Positions 9,443 to 19,017 of a DNA stretch of 64,000 nt are shown here, in pieces. A model generated the notes under the pieces. The model ran no database searches. It had not been told where the DNA came from and was given only the letters and a program-made list of their open reading frames with translations. The stretch is from Butyrivibrio hungatei DSM 14810. GTDB taxonomy: Bacteria; Bacillota; Clostridia; Lachnospirales; Lachnospiraceae. A program made the translations under genes and the position numbers. Each line of letters begins with the position of its first letter. The stretch's first letter is position 1. Location: the NCBI RefSeq assembly GCF_900143205.1, contig NZ_FRDH01000003.1, forward strand, positions 799,494 to 863,493, written 5' to 3'.

Positions 9443-10531
9443 TTAGCCAATAAGCGAATTGTAATCAAAGTTTTCGAGGAGCTCTTTCTCTTTAGCAGAA
9501 TACTCTTCGACATTATCCTTAGTGATGCGGTACTCTGACTCTTCGCCGGAAACCTCGCATTCACCGATTTTTTGGATGATCCAGGAATTCACATCCTCAT
9601 CATAATGAGCTGGATCTCTGTATCTATCAAGGTCTGTAGTTATATCTGTTGCCATTGTAAAACTATAAACGTGAATGTTGTCGTATTCAAGCATCATATC
9701 TATAGCTTGTCTCTTATACTCAAGCTCTTTTGACAGATTCCCCTCTTCTCTTATGATCCCGAAATAATCCATGGAATAAGGCGGGAAGAAATAAAGGAAT
9801 GTGGTCTCCGGATGCTCTTTGGCCATGCTGATGACGTTGTATTCTATGTTGCCTGTGAGCATGTTAGTTTCATCTTCAGTCGCCTCATTTATAGTAACTG
9901 GATCTGCAAAGCTTGTTCGTCCATTGAGCACGACTGCGCTGTCAAAGGTGTTCCTGTTTGCCGTATAGCTGTAGGAATCAAAGCTTGTGTGTCCACCTTC
10001 CTGCCCTTTTAAATATCTTAATAGGATTGGAAGCGTGTAGTTTACTATGGCATCTCTGTTTAAAAGATATTTTACATCATCAAAAGGATTCTTATTAGTA
10101 AGGTAGTCCGGATACTGTCCCATATCAAGCCTAAGCTCATCCTTATCCCTTACAAGCAGTGAATAATCAAGACCTCTAAGGATGTACTTGGGTGAATGTC
10201 CACTGTTAAAAGAGGCTTTTAGATTTTCTTCTATTTCTTTATAGGTTGCCCCGGAAAATGTGACTTTAATTGAGTTTGTACCAAATACTGAGTCAAATTC
10301 TGAAGCAGAGAAATTCTCGCACATGGAAGTGCCTGTTATGATGGCGTCATAATCAAAATGTCTGGTGATTCCGTCGTTTTGGTAGCGCTGTTCCTCAAGG
10401 TCATAATAGAAATAATCTCTTGGACTCCTGTAATGGAAAAAAGGATCTGTCCAAAAGACACATCCTGATAGTACTAAAAGCGCCGCAAGGCACATTATGA
10501 TTATTGAAGCAAACCACTTTTTTCCGCTCAT
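9443..10531 (-). CDS. SGNH-hydrolase-like exported protein, partner of MBOAT acyltransferase
   Basis: 362 residues. A basic N-terminus and one hydrophobic segment (7-23) are followed by LSGC, which could be a lipobox at Cys24, and then by the phrase DPFFHY common in this family. GTSMCENF places a nucleophile Ser at 69, and DPAH at 306-309 supplies the Asp-His pair, as in AlgJ/AlgX/DltD-type SGNH folds. Such proteins take an acyl group exported by an MBOAT protein and place it on a polysaccharide outside the membrane. The MBOAT gene is immediately upstream (16 bases). Lipoprotein versus simple membrane anchor is undecided. Confidence 0.82.
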   Translation of the reverse strand: MSGKKWFASIIIMCLAALLVLSGCVFWTDPFFHYRSPRDYFYYDLEEQRYQNDGITRHFDYDAIITGTSMCENFSASEFDSVFGTNSIKVTFSGATYKEIEENLKASFNSGHSPKYILRGLDYSLLVRDKDELRLDMGQYPDYLTNKNPFDDVKYLLNRDAIVNYTLPILLRYLKGQEGGHTSFDSYSYTANRNTFDSAVVLNGRTSFADPVTINEATEDETNMLTGNIEYNVISMAKEHPETTFLYFFPPYSMDYFGIIREEGNLSKELEYKRQAIDMMLEYDNIHVYSFTMATDITTDLDRYRDPAHYDEDVNSWIIQKIGECEVSGEESEYRITKDNVEEYSAKEKELLENFDYNSLIG

Positions 10532-10547
10532 ATCTGATCCTGTAAAA

Positions 10548-12080
10548 CTAGAAATTAAAATACAAAAATGTTGAAACTGAGCTAAGTGAAATAATGCAGA
10601 TCACTAATATCACCCAGGTAAACACTAAACTTACTACATTTCTCTTATATGTTCTCTCGTAGTTATTTGGAAAGAGAAGGCATATAAGCAGTGCTGCCAG
10701 CATTATCAGGACAAGTCCTGCCCAAAGGGCCATATTGTCATCTGCCGGAAGCCTAAGTATCTGAAGCACATATCTAAACTTAGGAATCCTGAAGTTTTCC
10801 AGGATATCCTCTCTTACATCGAGGTTTAATACAAAAAGTCTCTTAAGGATCTGAACCCACATTGTCACGCTGTCTGCTCTAAAGAGTAGCCACGTAACAT
10901 TAAGGAAGGCAAAGGTTACGATCCACTGAACAGCCTTTATAAGGCCACACAATACTTTTCCAAAAGCTCCTGTAATACCTTTCGCAGCGCCAAATATCTT
11001 TTTGTAGATTCCAGAAGTGAGCTTATTAAAGCACTGGGCTAATCCATGGAGTATACCCCAAAGAATAAACGTCCAGTTGGCTCCATGCCAGATACCGCTC
11101 ACAAGAAAAACTATCATAGTGTTGAGATAGGTTCTAGCCTTGCCTTTTCTGTTTCCTCCAAGAGGAATGTAGATGTAGGTCGTAAGGAACCTTGTAAGTG
11201 TCATGTGCCAGCGCTTCCAGAAATCTGCTACAGAAAGAGCCTTGTAAGGTGAATTGAAATTCATTGGGATCTTGAGGTTAAACATCTGTCCCAAGCCTGT
11301 AGCCATATCGCTGTATCCGCTAAAATCAAAGTATATCTGGAATGTGTAAGACAGCATCAGGATAATGATCTCAGCTCTTGTAAGAGCGCCTTCTCCTACT
11401 GCTATCTCAGAAGCTTTGGATATTGCTATATCAACTGCTCCTCCAAAGGTATCCGCTATAAGTATCTTCTTGGCAAGACCTCTTGCAAACATCATGATTC
11501 CCTGTGAAAGATTGTCAAAATTCACATGGTGCCTTACTTCATCTCTAAACTGTGGAACAAGTTCTGAATGAAGTACGATGGGTCCTGCTACCAGCTGAGG
11601 AAAGAAGGATACAAACAGCGCATATTCAATAAATGAATATCCTACTGCCTCACCTCTATAGGCATCCACAATGAATGAGATCTGCTGGAAGGTAAAAAAA
11701 CTGATTCCAAGAGGAAGTGTAATATTCCTCAGGATAAAATCTGTATTGAATGCGTGATTTATATTGTCTATAAAAAAGTCAAAGTACTTAAAATAAAAGA
11801 TAAGTCCCACATTGAACAAAAGAGCCAGCGTCAGAAGAAGCTTTTTGGCGCCTTCCTGAATACCTTTTTTGTTCATGAACCTGTATGCGCCATAGTTTAC
11901 AAGTATGCTGGCGCAGATGATAGGAAGATATCCTATGTTAAAGTACCCATAAAACCAAAGGCTCATCAGTAAAAGAAAGCCCTGAGCGAGCTTTTCTTTT
12001 TGAAAATGGTGTAGCCCAAAGTATCCCAGCAGAGTAATGGGCAGAAAACACAATATAAAGATATATGAATTAAATTGCAC
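10548..12080 (-). CDS. MBOAT family O-acyltransferase (AlgI/DltB/PatA-like)
   Basis: 510 residues. The start is a GTG at 12078-12080; it is kept because the resulting N-terminus, QFNSYIFILCFLPI after Met, is the standard opening of the family. About 11-12 membrane helices are visible. The conserved RWHMTL (His292) and the catalytic WHGANW (His332) are present, as are LPLGISFFTFQ and QIYFDFSGYSDMA. The family moves acetyl or other acyl groups from a cytoplasmic donor through the membrane. With the adjacent SGNH protein it probably O-acetylates the polysaccharide made by this locus. Acyl group and target sugar cannot be read from sequence. Confidence 0.93.
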   Translation of the reverse strand: MQFNSYIFILCFLPITLLGYFGLHHFQKEKLAQGFLLLMSLWFYGYFNIGYLPIICASILVNYGAYRFMNKKGIQEGAKKLLLTLALLFNVGLIFYFKYFDFFIDNINHAFNTDFILRNITLPLGISFFTFQQISFIVDAYRGEAVGYSFIEYALFVSFFPQLVAGPIVLHSELVPQFRDEVRHHVNFDNLSQGIMMFARGLAKKILIADTFGGAVDIAISKASEIAVGEGALTRAEIIILMLSYTFQIYFDFSGYSDMATGLGQMFNLKIPMNFNSPYKALSVADFWKRWHMTLTRFLTTYIYIPLGGNRKGKARTYLNTMIVFLVSGIWHGANWTFILWGILHGLAQCFNKLTSGIYKKIFGAAKGITGAFGKVLCGLIKAVQWIVTFAFLNVTWLLFRADSVTMWVQILKRLFVLNLDVREDILENFRIPKFRYVLQILRLPADDNMALWAGLVLIMLAALLICLLFPNNYERTYKRNVVSLVFTWVILVICIISLSSVSTFLYFNF

Positions 12081-12111
12081 TGCTTCTCACACTGCCTTTC
12101 TAAGTTACAAA

Positions 12112-13314
12112 TTACTTTTTAAGTATTTCTTCAAAGTATTCTTTCCACTGACTGTTTATCTTGTCAGGGCTGTACTTGTCTCTAACATATGTTGCATTTT
12201 CAGATAGCTTCTTGGAAAAGTCTCTATCTGTAATGACTCTCCTTAGAGCATTAGCAAGCTCTTTTACCATCTCCTCATCTGATGCCATAGGGATCAAAAG
12301 TCCATTCTCGCCATCAGTAATAAGGTCTCTAGGGCCGCCGCATGGACAGTCCGTAGATATACAGGTAAGTCCCAAAGCCATGGCCTCTATCAAGGCATTT
12401 GGCGAGCCTTCCTGCTTGGATGTCAGCACAAATATCTCTGAAGAGCCGATATGATCAGGCACATCACTGACATTGCCTTTAAAGATCACCTTTTCATTAT
12501 CTAAAAGGCCAAGCTCTTTGGCTTTTTCTTCGAACTTTGCTCTTGATGGTCCATCGCCGTAGAGAACGAGTCTATAATCATCAAACTCTTTTGAAATCTC
12601 TGCAAAGGCTTTTATCAAAAGGATCTGATTCTTGTTGTCATCAAGTCTTCCTACCGACACGATCTCTTTTGCCCTGTCCTCAAAAGGAATGATGCTCCTG
12701 GTTATAAAGTCCGGATGAACTGAGTTTGGAAGTATCTTTGTCTTAACATTTCTTCCAAAATATTCCGCAGCACCTGTAGTCTGAACCACAACGCCTGCTG
12801 CCTTTGGAAAATAGTGCCTCATAGAAATATTAAGTATTTTGGAAGCATACTCCCTTGAAGGATTAGACCTCACTGATACCACAACCGGAATTCCCAGTGA
12901 TCTTGCGCTCTTGATGGCCATAACATTATTCTTTCCAAGGAAAGATAGAATGATATCTGGCTGTATCTGTTTCCAGATATTTTCAAGTATCTGAACTCTG
13001 TTGCGCAGGTTAGCGAGTCTTCCGCCTCTGTTCTCTAATGTCAGAGCTGAGAACACTCTGGCGATACCATCTTCTGACTTATTGATCCAGACTTTTTTCT
13101 TTTTGTCATCTGGATTAAGGACCTCGATTTCGCTACAGCCTTCCTTGGCTTCCTTGTACCAGGTTCCATCAGGAAGTTCGTACTCATCGTCAGCAAGATA
13201 TGTGGTGACCATGGTAACCTTGTGGCCTTCATTGTAAAAATACTCAGCCAGGTTGCACATAACCCTTTCCGCGCCGCCTTTATTCAGTGAGCCAATGTAC
13301 ATTGCTATATGCAT
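12112..13314 (-). CDS. GT4 glycosyltransferase
   Basis: 400 residues with the GT-B fold of family GT4. The N-terminal glycine-rich phrase is GSLNKGGAERVM (residues 8-19). The donor-binding half carries VGRLDDNKNQ, LYGDGPSR and the E-x7-E motif in EGSPNALIEAMA. A GAGAGG-like ribosome binding site (GAGAGG) precedes the ATG, which overlaps the end of the upstream asnB by 10 bases. The protein has no membrane segment, so it works on the cytoplasmic face. It is one of four GT4 enzymes in this block, consistent with stepwise extension of one repeat unit. The donor sugar is not predictable. Confidence 0.9.
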   Translation of the reverse strand: MHIAMYIGSLNKGGAERVMCNLAEYFYNEGHKVTMVTTYLADDEYELPDGTWYKEAKEGCSEIEVLNPDDKKKKVWINKSEDGIARVFSALTLENRGGRLANLRNRVQILENIWKQIQPDIILSFLGKNNVMAIKSARSLGIPVVVSVRSNPSREYASKILNISMRHYFPKAAGVVVQTTGAAEYFGRNVKTKILPNSVHPDFITRSIIPFEDRAKEIVSVGRLDDNKNQILLIKAFAEISKEFDDYRLVLYGDGPSRAKFEEKAKELGLLDNEKVIFKGNVSDVPDHIGSSEIFVLTSKQEGSPNALIEAMALGLTCISTDCPCGGPRDLITDGENGLLIPMASDEEMVKELANALRRVITDRDFSKKLSENATYVRDKYSPDKINSQWKEYFEEILKK

Positions 13315-15251
13315 AGATACCTCTCATACCACTGCTGGAAGATGTAGAAGGACCAGGCAATCTTACTGTAGTTTGCACCAGTAGCTGGGCCAGCATCTCC
13401 ATTAACAATATAGTTATCTATATACTTTGATACAAAATCCGCATCAAATATGCCCTGTTTCTTAAGGTAATCTACATTACTATAATCAAGGAGCTGATCC
13501 TTTAATGGTCCGCGAAGCCACTTATCCATAGGAACGCCAAAACCAGTCTTTGGTCTTTCTAAAAGCTCCCTTGGAATATAGTCATATGCAAGATCCTTGA
13601 GAATGTGCTTTTTATCTCCTTTGTGATACTTGAAGCTATGTGGGATCCTGAAGGAATACTCCATAACCTCTGTATCCATGATAGGGCACCTGTTCTCAAG
13701 GGAATACTTCATAGAAGCTCTATCCATCTTGACTAAAATATCATCAGGAAGATAGGTGTCCATATCAAGAAGCATTCTTCTGATCTGATAATTCTTAACG
13801 TTGTACAGGCTCTCAATAGGATAGAGAACCGGCTGCTGATTTGAAGGATCGTTGTAGTCAGTCTTCAAATATTCCATAGCTGTCATGGGAGTATCAAAAG
13901 CTGGAACTCCTGAAACAAACGCGTGAGCAGATGTGATATATCCGCTTGATACCAGCTGAGTCTTGGTCTCATGGTCTCTGTTTCCAGCTACCACCTTTAC
14001 TCTAAATGGCATCTTGTCAATAAGCTTGCCGCTTCCAAGTGGGAGCTTACCAATTGAATTTACCATATGTCCTGGCGCATTTAAGAGCTGCGCTGTTCTG
14101 ACATTGTCATAAATGTTGTAACCGCAAAAGAATTCATCTCCTCCGTCACCAGAAAGAGCTACTGTAACATCTTTTCTGGCAAGCTTACTTACAAGCATAG
14201 AAGGAATCTCAGAGTTATCAGCAAATGGCTCATCGTAGTACTGAGCAATGCTGCTGACCTGATCAAACATCTCTTTTTCTGTAATATAGAGCTCTGTGTG
14301 ATCAGTTCCAAGGTGCTTTGCTATCTCTTTTGCATATTCAGCTTCATTGTAACTTGGAACATCAAATCCTATACAGAAGGTCTTAACTGGTCTGTCTGAA
14401 TGTTCCTGAGCAATAGCTGTAATAAGTGAAGAATCATATCCACCTGAAAGGAAGGTTCCAAGAGGAACATCAGCGATCATCCTGGATGCAACTGATTTCT
14501 TTAATCTCTCCTTAAGGCCTGCCTTAGCTTCTTCATAGCTTTCAATCTGATCCTTTGACTTTTCAGCGTAGACCTTTTTGACATCCCAATACTTCCACTT
14601 GGTGATCTCACCATGGTGGAATCTAAGGATGCCGCCTGCTTCAAGCTTATATACATCAGTAAAGATAGTCTCTGGTGCAGCAATGTACTGCTGATAGAGA
14701 TATCTTGAAATAACCTGCTTTCTGATCTCAGGTTTAAATCCTAGGCACTTCATAATTGGCTTAAGTTCTGAACCAAATACGATATTCTCGCCATCAACCC
14801 AGTAAAAGAGTGGCTTTTTACCGATCCTGTCTCTGATAAGGAATATCTCATCTGTCTCTCTGTCATAAAGGGCAATGGCAAACATTCCATGGATATGGTC
14901 TACCATATCTATTCCCCACTTGAGGTAGGAGGCGATGATGACCTCGGTATCGCAGTTTGATCTAAAGGTATAATCTGATAGTTCCTTTTTGAGTTCAAGG
15001 AAGTTGTAGATCTCACCATTAAATACGATAGAGACTCTGCCATTTTCTGAATGCATAGGCTGATGACCAAGTGGAGAAAGATCCTGAATTGCAAGTCTTC
15101 TCTGAGCAAAGCCTATCACATAATCATTTGTACCGTCATAAAGCTCAACACCACTGTCATCTGGTCCTCTGTGTATCATGGTGTCGTTCATAGTCCGGAG
15201 TTCGTCTTCTGTTATTCTCTTTTTAGAAACATATCCGCAAATGCCGCACAT
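13305..15251 (-). CDS. asnB: Asparagine synthetase B-type glutamine amidotransferase (second copy)
   Basis: 648 residues with the same two domains as the first copy but a canonical pyrophosphatase motif, LSGGYDSS (268-275). Cys2 (MCGICG), HRGPDD (27-32) and FNGEIYN (77-83) give an intact glutaminase half. It lies between two GT4 genes with overlap or a gap of eight bases, which argues for a role in sugar amidation rather than free asparagine supply. Two AsnB paralogues within 8 kb suggest either two amidated sugars or one housekeeping and one glycan-specific copy. The sequences differ widely, so this is not a recent tandem duplication. Confidence 0.9.
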   Translation of the reverse strand: MCGICGYVSKKRITEDELRTMNDTMIHRGPDDSGVELYDGTNDYVIGFAQRRLAIQDLSPLGHQPMHSENGRVSIVFNGEIYNFLELKKELSDYTFRSNCDTEVIIASYLKWGIDMVDHIHGMFAIALYDRETDEIFLIRDRIGKKPLFYWVDGENIVFGSELKPIMKCLGFKPEIRKQVISRYLYQQYIAAPETIFTDVYKLEAGGILRFHHGEITKWKYWDVKKVYAEKSKDQIESYEEAKAGLKERLKKSVASRMIADVPLGTFLSGGYDSSLITAIAQEHSDRPVKTFCIGFDVPSYNEAEYAKEIAKHLGTDHTELYITEKEMFDQVSSIAQYYDEPFADNSEIPSMLVSKLARKDVTVALSGDGGDEFFCGYNIYDNVRTAQLLNAPGHMVNSIGKLPLGSGKLIDKMPFRVKVVAGNRDHETKTQLVSSGYITSAHAFVSGVPAFDTPMTAMEYLKTDYNDPSNQQPVLYPIESLYNVKNYQIRRMLLDMDTYLPDDILVKMDRASMKYSLENRCPIMDTEVMEYSFRIPHSFKYHKGDKKHILKDLAYDYIPRELLERPKTGFGVPMDKWLRGPLKDQLLDYSNVDYLKKQGIFDADFVSKYIDNYIVNGDAGPATGANYSKIAWSFYIFQQWYERYLCI

Positions 15252-15259
15252 AATCTAGG

Positions 15260-16369
15260 TCAATCCTTTTTATCTTTAACTATTTCTTCCAGATAATCTC
15301 TCCACTGTTCAAATACAGTCTGAACATTGGCAATCTCTGAAACCTTTGATGCTTCTTTTCCAAATCTTTCTGCAAGCTCTTTATCTTCAATAAGTTTGCA
15401 GATCCTGTCTGCAAGAGCCTCATGGTCACCTACAGGTACAAGGAAGCCATTTTCACCATCTCTTATTACCATCTTGGGTCCGCCAGGAGGGCAGTCTGTA
15501 GAAACTACAGGCATTCCCATAGCCATAGCTTCCAAGAGGGAATTAGGAAAACCTTCATAGTCTGAACTATAGGCATAAACCTCTGCCTTAGGTATTTCCT
15601 TATCTATCTCATTGCAGCTTCCCATGAGAAATACGCAGTTTTCTAAATGGTGCTCTGCAATCTTTCTTTCTACTTTTTCTCTTGTTCCGTCAAAAGAATC
15701 AGGTCCGTAGATCTTAAGCACATAATCCGGATGCCTGTCATGAACTATAGCAAAGGCATCAACCAGCATCGGATGATTTTTGAAATCTACGATCCTTGCA
15801 TGGTTTACCACAACCTTTTCTTTTACTTCAGGTCTCTGCACTCCAATAAACTTTGGATTTAATGGATTCATGATGATCCTTGAGTTCTCCTGAAGATATG
15901 GTTTAAAGAACTCTCTTTGTTGCTGAGTCTGGAATACACAGCCTGCAGCCCTTGGAAAGAGCCATTTTATCTGTATCTTATCCGAGAAGGAATCATAAAA
16001 ACCTATAGGATTGATTCTGATAGAAATTACTGTAGGTATTCCAAATCCCTTATTGGCCATAAGTGCTCTGTAGTTTGCCCGGTGAGCAAAGGCAACAAGC
16101 ACATCCGGTCTGTATTCCTTAAGGAACTCTTTAAGATACTTAACTCGTAAAAGGAACTTAGTAACTCGTCCTTTCTTTTCATCAGTATCCTTGAGGCCTA
16201 CATGGACTCTTGTGACTCTCTGGTCAAGCTCGTATTCATTTTCATCGTACCATTCAGTCGCAACGTATACCTTATAGCCCTCCTCTGCAAACTTATTTGC
16301 AAGGTTTGTGACTACTCTCTCTGCGCCGCCCTGAACCAGGCAGTTTAAATGGAAAGCAATTGTTTTCAT
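15260..16369 (-). CDS. GT4 glycosyltransferase
   Basis: 369 residues, GT-B fold. The acceptor-side phrase LNCLVQGGAERVVTNLA (8-24) closely resembles that of the neighbouring GT4 at 12112-13314, suggesting the two are paralogues with related roles. The donor half has NHARIVDFKNH, KIYGPDSFDG and the E-x7-E motif in EGFPNSLLEAMAMG. No signal or membrane helix is present. The gene follows another GT4 gene by six bases and precedes asnB by eight. It is a retaining, nucleotide-sugar-dependent transferase in repeat-unit assembly with unknown donor. Confidence 0.9.
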   Translation of the reverse strand: MKTIAFHLNCLVQGGAERVVTNLANKFAEEGYKVYVATEWYDENEYELDQRVTRVHVGLKDTDEKKGRVTKFLLRVKYLKEFLKEYRPDVLVAFAHRANYRALMANKGFGIPTVISIRINPIGFYDSFSDKIQIKWLFPRAAGCVFQTQQQREFFKPYLQENSRIIMNPLNPKFIGVQRPEVKEKVVVNHARIVDFKNHPMLVDAFAIVHDRHPDYVLKIYGPDSFDGTREKVERKIAEHHLENCVFLMGSCNEIDKEIPKAEVYAYSSDYEGFPNSLLEAMAMGMPVVSTDCPPGGPKMVIRDGENGFLVPVGDHEALADRICKLIEDKELAERFGKEASKVSEIANVQTVFEQWRDYLEEIVKDKKD

Positions 16370-16375
16370 AAAATA

Positions 16376-17575
16376 TCACTCATATCTTTTAAATATTTCA
16401 TGAGCGCTTGCCTGATATTTTTCAGGTGTATAGAAAAGCGCTCTCTCGTATGCTTTTTCTGAATAGTGCTTCATCTTTTCATCACTATCCAAAAGAGCTA
16501 TGATCTGATCCGCAAGAACTCTTTCTTCATCAGAAATATCTTCCGGATCCATATTTACTTCTTCGCTCATATCAGGAACAAGAATACCAAATTCGCCTTC
16601 AATCGGCTTTGTTATGCTGTCACCATTTGGAATTTCTTTTATCAGAGCGTTGTACTGTTCCTCGTTTAAAAGGATCTCTCTAGGTCCAGTCTTACAATCT
16701 GCAGAGATCAGAGGCTTTTTAAGTGCCATTGCCTCCAGAACTGCATTTGGAAAGCCTTCATGGTTGGAGCTGCAAACGTATACATCTGACTTAGCCACAT
16801 ATGGGAACGGGTTTTTTCTAACTCCTGGAAAGGCCACCTTTTCTTTGATTCCAAGGCTCCAAGCCATATCTCTATAGTCTGACCAATCACCAGCTCCAAG
16901 AACAATAAGTCTTGCTTCCGGATGAGCCTTTTCAACAAGAGAAAAAGCTTTCACCAAGTGCCAGATTCCTTTGATGTAGTCGTTTCTTCCCATGCAGGAA
17001 ATGACTTTAACATCCGGCTCATTAAATGGATAATCCTTTATCTCCTCAGCGCCTTTATCCTGTACATCACTTACATCAAGGGGATTGTAGATATAGGTGC
17101 TTCTGTTATATGAATAGTCTCTTTCAAGCTCTCTAACAATTTCTTTGGAGCATGATAAAACCTGATCTGATCTATTGCAAAAGAGTCTGACATTCTTCTT
17201 GTTGTCCATATCTGTCTGGCAACGAAGTCCCGTAAGCACCTTTTCTTTTCCCTTAGAAAGAACATTTACGTAATTGGCTGAACTTCCAAAGCTGTAAGAA
17301 ATATCTATGCCAAGATTTTTTTTGACCTTCTTGGTCTTTTTGACTCTTTTAAGGACATTTATAACTTTATTAACTATTCCCTTTTGTGCAGGCACGTCAA
17401 TATCAATGACATCCAGACCTGTGATATCAAAATTGATATCTTTGGAGCTGAATATCAAAATGTGGACGTTATAAAATTCCTGCATGAGTCTTGCAGTCTT
17501 GATGCAAACTCTTTCGAAGCCTCCCTGATGGAGCATTGGTACCATCAAAAGGAGATTCTTTTTTTCTGAACTCAT
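16376..17575 (-). CDS. GT4 glycosyltransferase
   Basis: 399 residues, GT-B fold. The N-terminus LLLMVPMLHQGGFERVCIKTA gives the glycine loop, and the C-terminal half has CMGRNDYIKGIWHLVKAF, VLGAGDWSDYRD and the E-x7-E motif in EGFPNAVLEAMALK. An insertion of about 45 residues follows the E-x7-E motif, near residues 300-345, and is acidic. The start codon shares one base with the stop of the upstream GT4 gene (TAATG). Cytoplasmic and part of the same four-enzyme GT4 run; the substrate is unknown. Confidence 0.88.
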   Translation of the reverse strand: MSSEKKNLLLMVPMLHQGGFERVCIKTARLMQEFYNVHILIFSSKDINFDITGLDVIDIDVPAQKGIVNKVINVLKRVKKTKKVKKNLGIDISYSFGSSANYVNVLSKGKEKVLTGLRCQTDMDNKKNVRLFCNRSDQVLSCSKEIVRELERDYSYNRSTYIYNPLDVSDVQDKGAEEIKDYPFNEPDVKVISCMGRNDYIKGIWHLVKAFSLVEKAHPEARLIVLGAGDWSDYRDMAWSLGIKEKVAFPGVRKNPFPYVAKSDVYVCSSNHEGFPNAVLEAMALKKPLISADCKTGPREILLNEEQYNALIKEIPNGDSITKPIEGEFGILVPDMSEEVNMDPEDISDEERVLADQIIALLDSDEKMKHYSEKAYERALFYTPEKYQASAHEIFKRYE

Positions 17576-19017
17576 TAAAAATGTCCTCTTTCATAAAAAT
17601 AAGCCATCATCTTTGCCTGAGACTTTACGTCAAATCCGGCATGCTTTAGTTTACTCAAAATATAAGCAGAAGAACCCTGTCTGTCTCCAATAGAAAAGCC
17701 TTCTGACTTCTTTGGCTGCTTACTTGAATCAGCTACATTTAATTTCTCAAAACCCGTTCCTTCATCAAGGCTGTCAAAGTCTGGAGTTTCTTCTGTCTCA
17801 AACACGCTCTCTCTGCGCTCTCCTGCAATTGCTGTAAAAGTCTGATTGAGCTTCATCTCTTCAGATAACGGATCACTATGGTAGTCCTCATGAAGCATGA
17901 GATCATCCAATATCTTTCTAGCCCAGTCTCTAGGCTCTGACTTAATGCTTCGCATAGAAACAAGCTCTGTAACGTCTACTTCAGGAGTGACTGCATCAGA
18001 AACAAGGCACTGAAGCCCTGAAGCCTGGGCCTCTATTACGCTTCCTGGAAGACCTTCGTATCTTGAAGGGAAGCAGAAATAGTCCATGGCCTGATAGTAA
18101 TCGCTGGCATTACTCTTATTGCCTGCAAATATACATCTATCGTAAATATGTAATGATTCAGCTTTCTTTTTCATCTCCTCCATGAGAGGTCCCTTACCAA
18201 GCATCAAAAGACGTATTCTCATGCCGTGAAGCATGCTGAATCTGTTATTGTCGTCATTATCAAGCATTCTGCAAAGAGCTGCGAATACTTCTAAAAGAAA
18301 CTCATGGTTCTTGGCATATCTAAAGCTTCCAACGTGACCTATAACAAGAGCGTTGGAGATACCAAGTTCTGCTCTTATGGCATTTCTCTTTTCTTCATTG
18401 TAAGCAAAGTGCCTAAGGTCTATGGCATTAGGAATGATTCGCACATTTCCAGCATTGACTAATGTATCTCCAAATACTGAAATGCCGGCTTCCTTGGAAC
18501 AAGCGAAATTATAATCAGTAATGCCTTCCTTGTGAAGCGGAGTTCTCAGAAATCTTGTTGCTATTCCTTTAATGCCCTGATCAACTCCAGCACTTCTGGC
18601 ATGAGCGATGCAGATTGGAACACCAGCCTTCTTGGCAATTGGAAGATAAAGAGCTGCTGTACTGGTCATATGGCCCTGAACTACCTTCCATTCATTTGGA
18701 TGTTCCTTAAAGAACTGTTTAATAGCTCTTTTGTACTCCACAACATTGGTTCCAACGAACTTAGGGAGGCAAAATATCCTTCCTCCCAATTTCTTTACGC
18801 TATTATCAAAATAGTCCGGCTCTCGAACTGCCATGAGTTCATCAGAAGTCGGACTTTTCTTTCCAGTTTTTTCAGGTGAATAGTGCACAAGAAAATCGAA
18901 CTGAATCTTGTCTCTATCCATATTTCGATATAGATCAATTATACGGCATTCCGCGCCGCCAACTCCAAGTCCCCCCAGAACATGAAGCACTCTTATCTGT
19001 CCATATCCTTCTTCCAT
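17575..19017 (-). CDS. GT4 glycosyltransferase with acidic C-terminal insertion
   Basis: 480 residues, longer than the 360-400 usual for GT4. The N-terminus LHVLGGLGVGGAECRIIDLY and the E-x7-E motif in EGLPGSVIEAQASG identify the family. The extra length is a low-complexity, acidic and Ser-rich stretch near residues 395-450, which looks like a flexible linker, followed by about 30 residues of ordinary sequence. A GGAG lies five bases before the ATG. The gene is first after a 308-base gap that holds a long palindrome ending close to its ribosome binding site, so it may open its own transcription unit. Donor unknown. Confidence 0.87.
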   Translation of the reverse strand: MEEGYGQIRVLHVLGGLGVGGAECRIIDLYRNMDRDKIQFDFLVHYSPEKTGKKSPTSDELMAVREPDYFDNSVKKLGGRIFCLPKFVGTNVVEYKRAIKQFFKEHPNEWKVVQGHMTSTAALYLPIAKKAGVPICIAHARSAGVDQGIKGIATRFLRTPLHKEGITDYNFACSKEAGISVFGDTLVNAGNVRIIPNAIDLRHFAYNEEKRNAIRAELGISNALVIGHVGSFRYAKNHEFLLEVFAALCRMLDNDDNNRFSMLHGMRIRLLMLGKGPLMEEMKKKAESLHIYDRCIFAGNKSNASDYYQAMDYFCFPSRYEGLPGSVIEAQASGLQCLVSDAVTPEVDVTELVSMRSIKSEPRDWARKILDDLMLHEDYHSDPLSEEMKLNQTFTAIAGERRESVFETEETPDFDSLDEGTGFEKLNVADSSKQPKKSEGFSIGDRQGSSAYILSKLKHAGFDVKSQAKMMAYFYERGHF

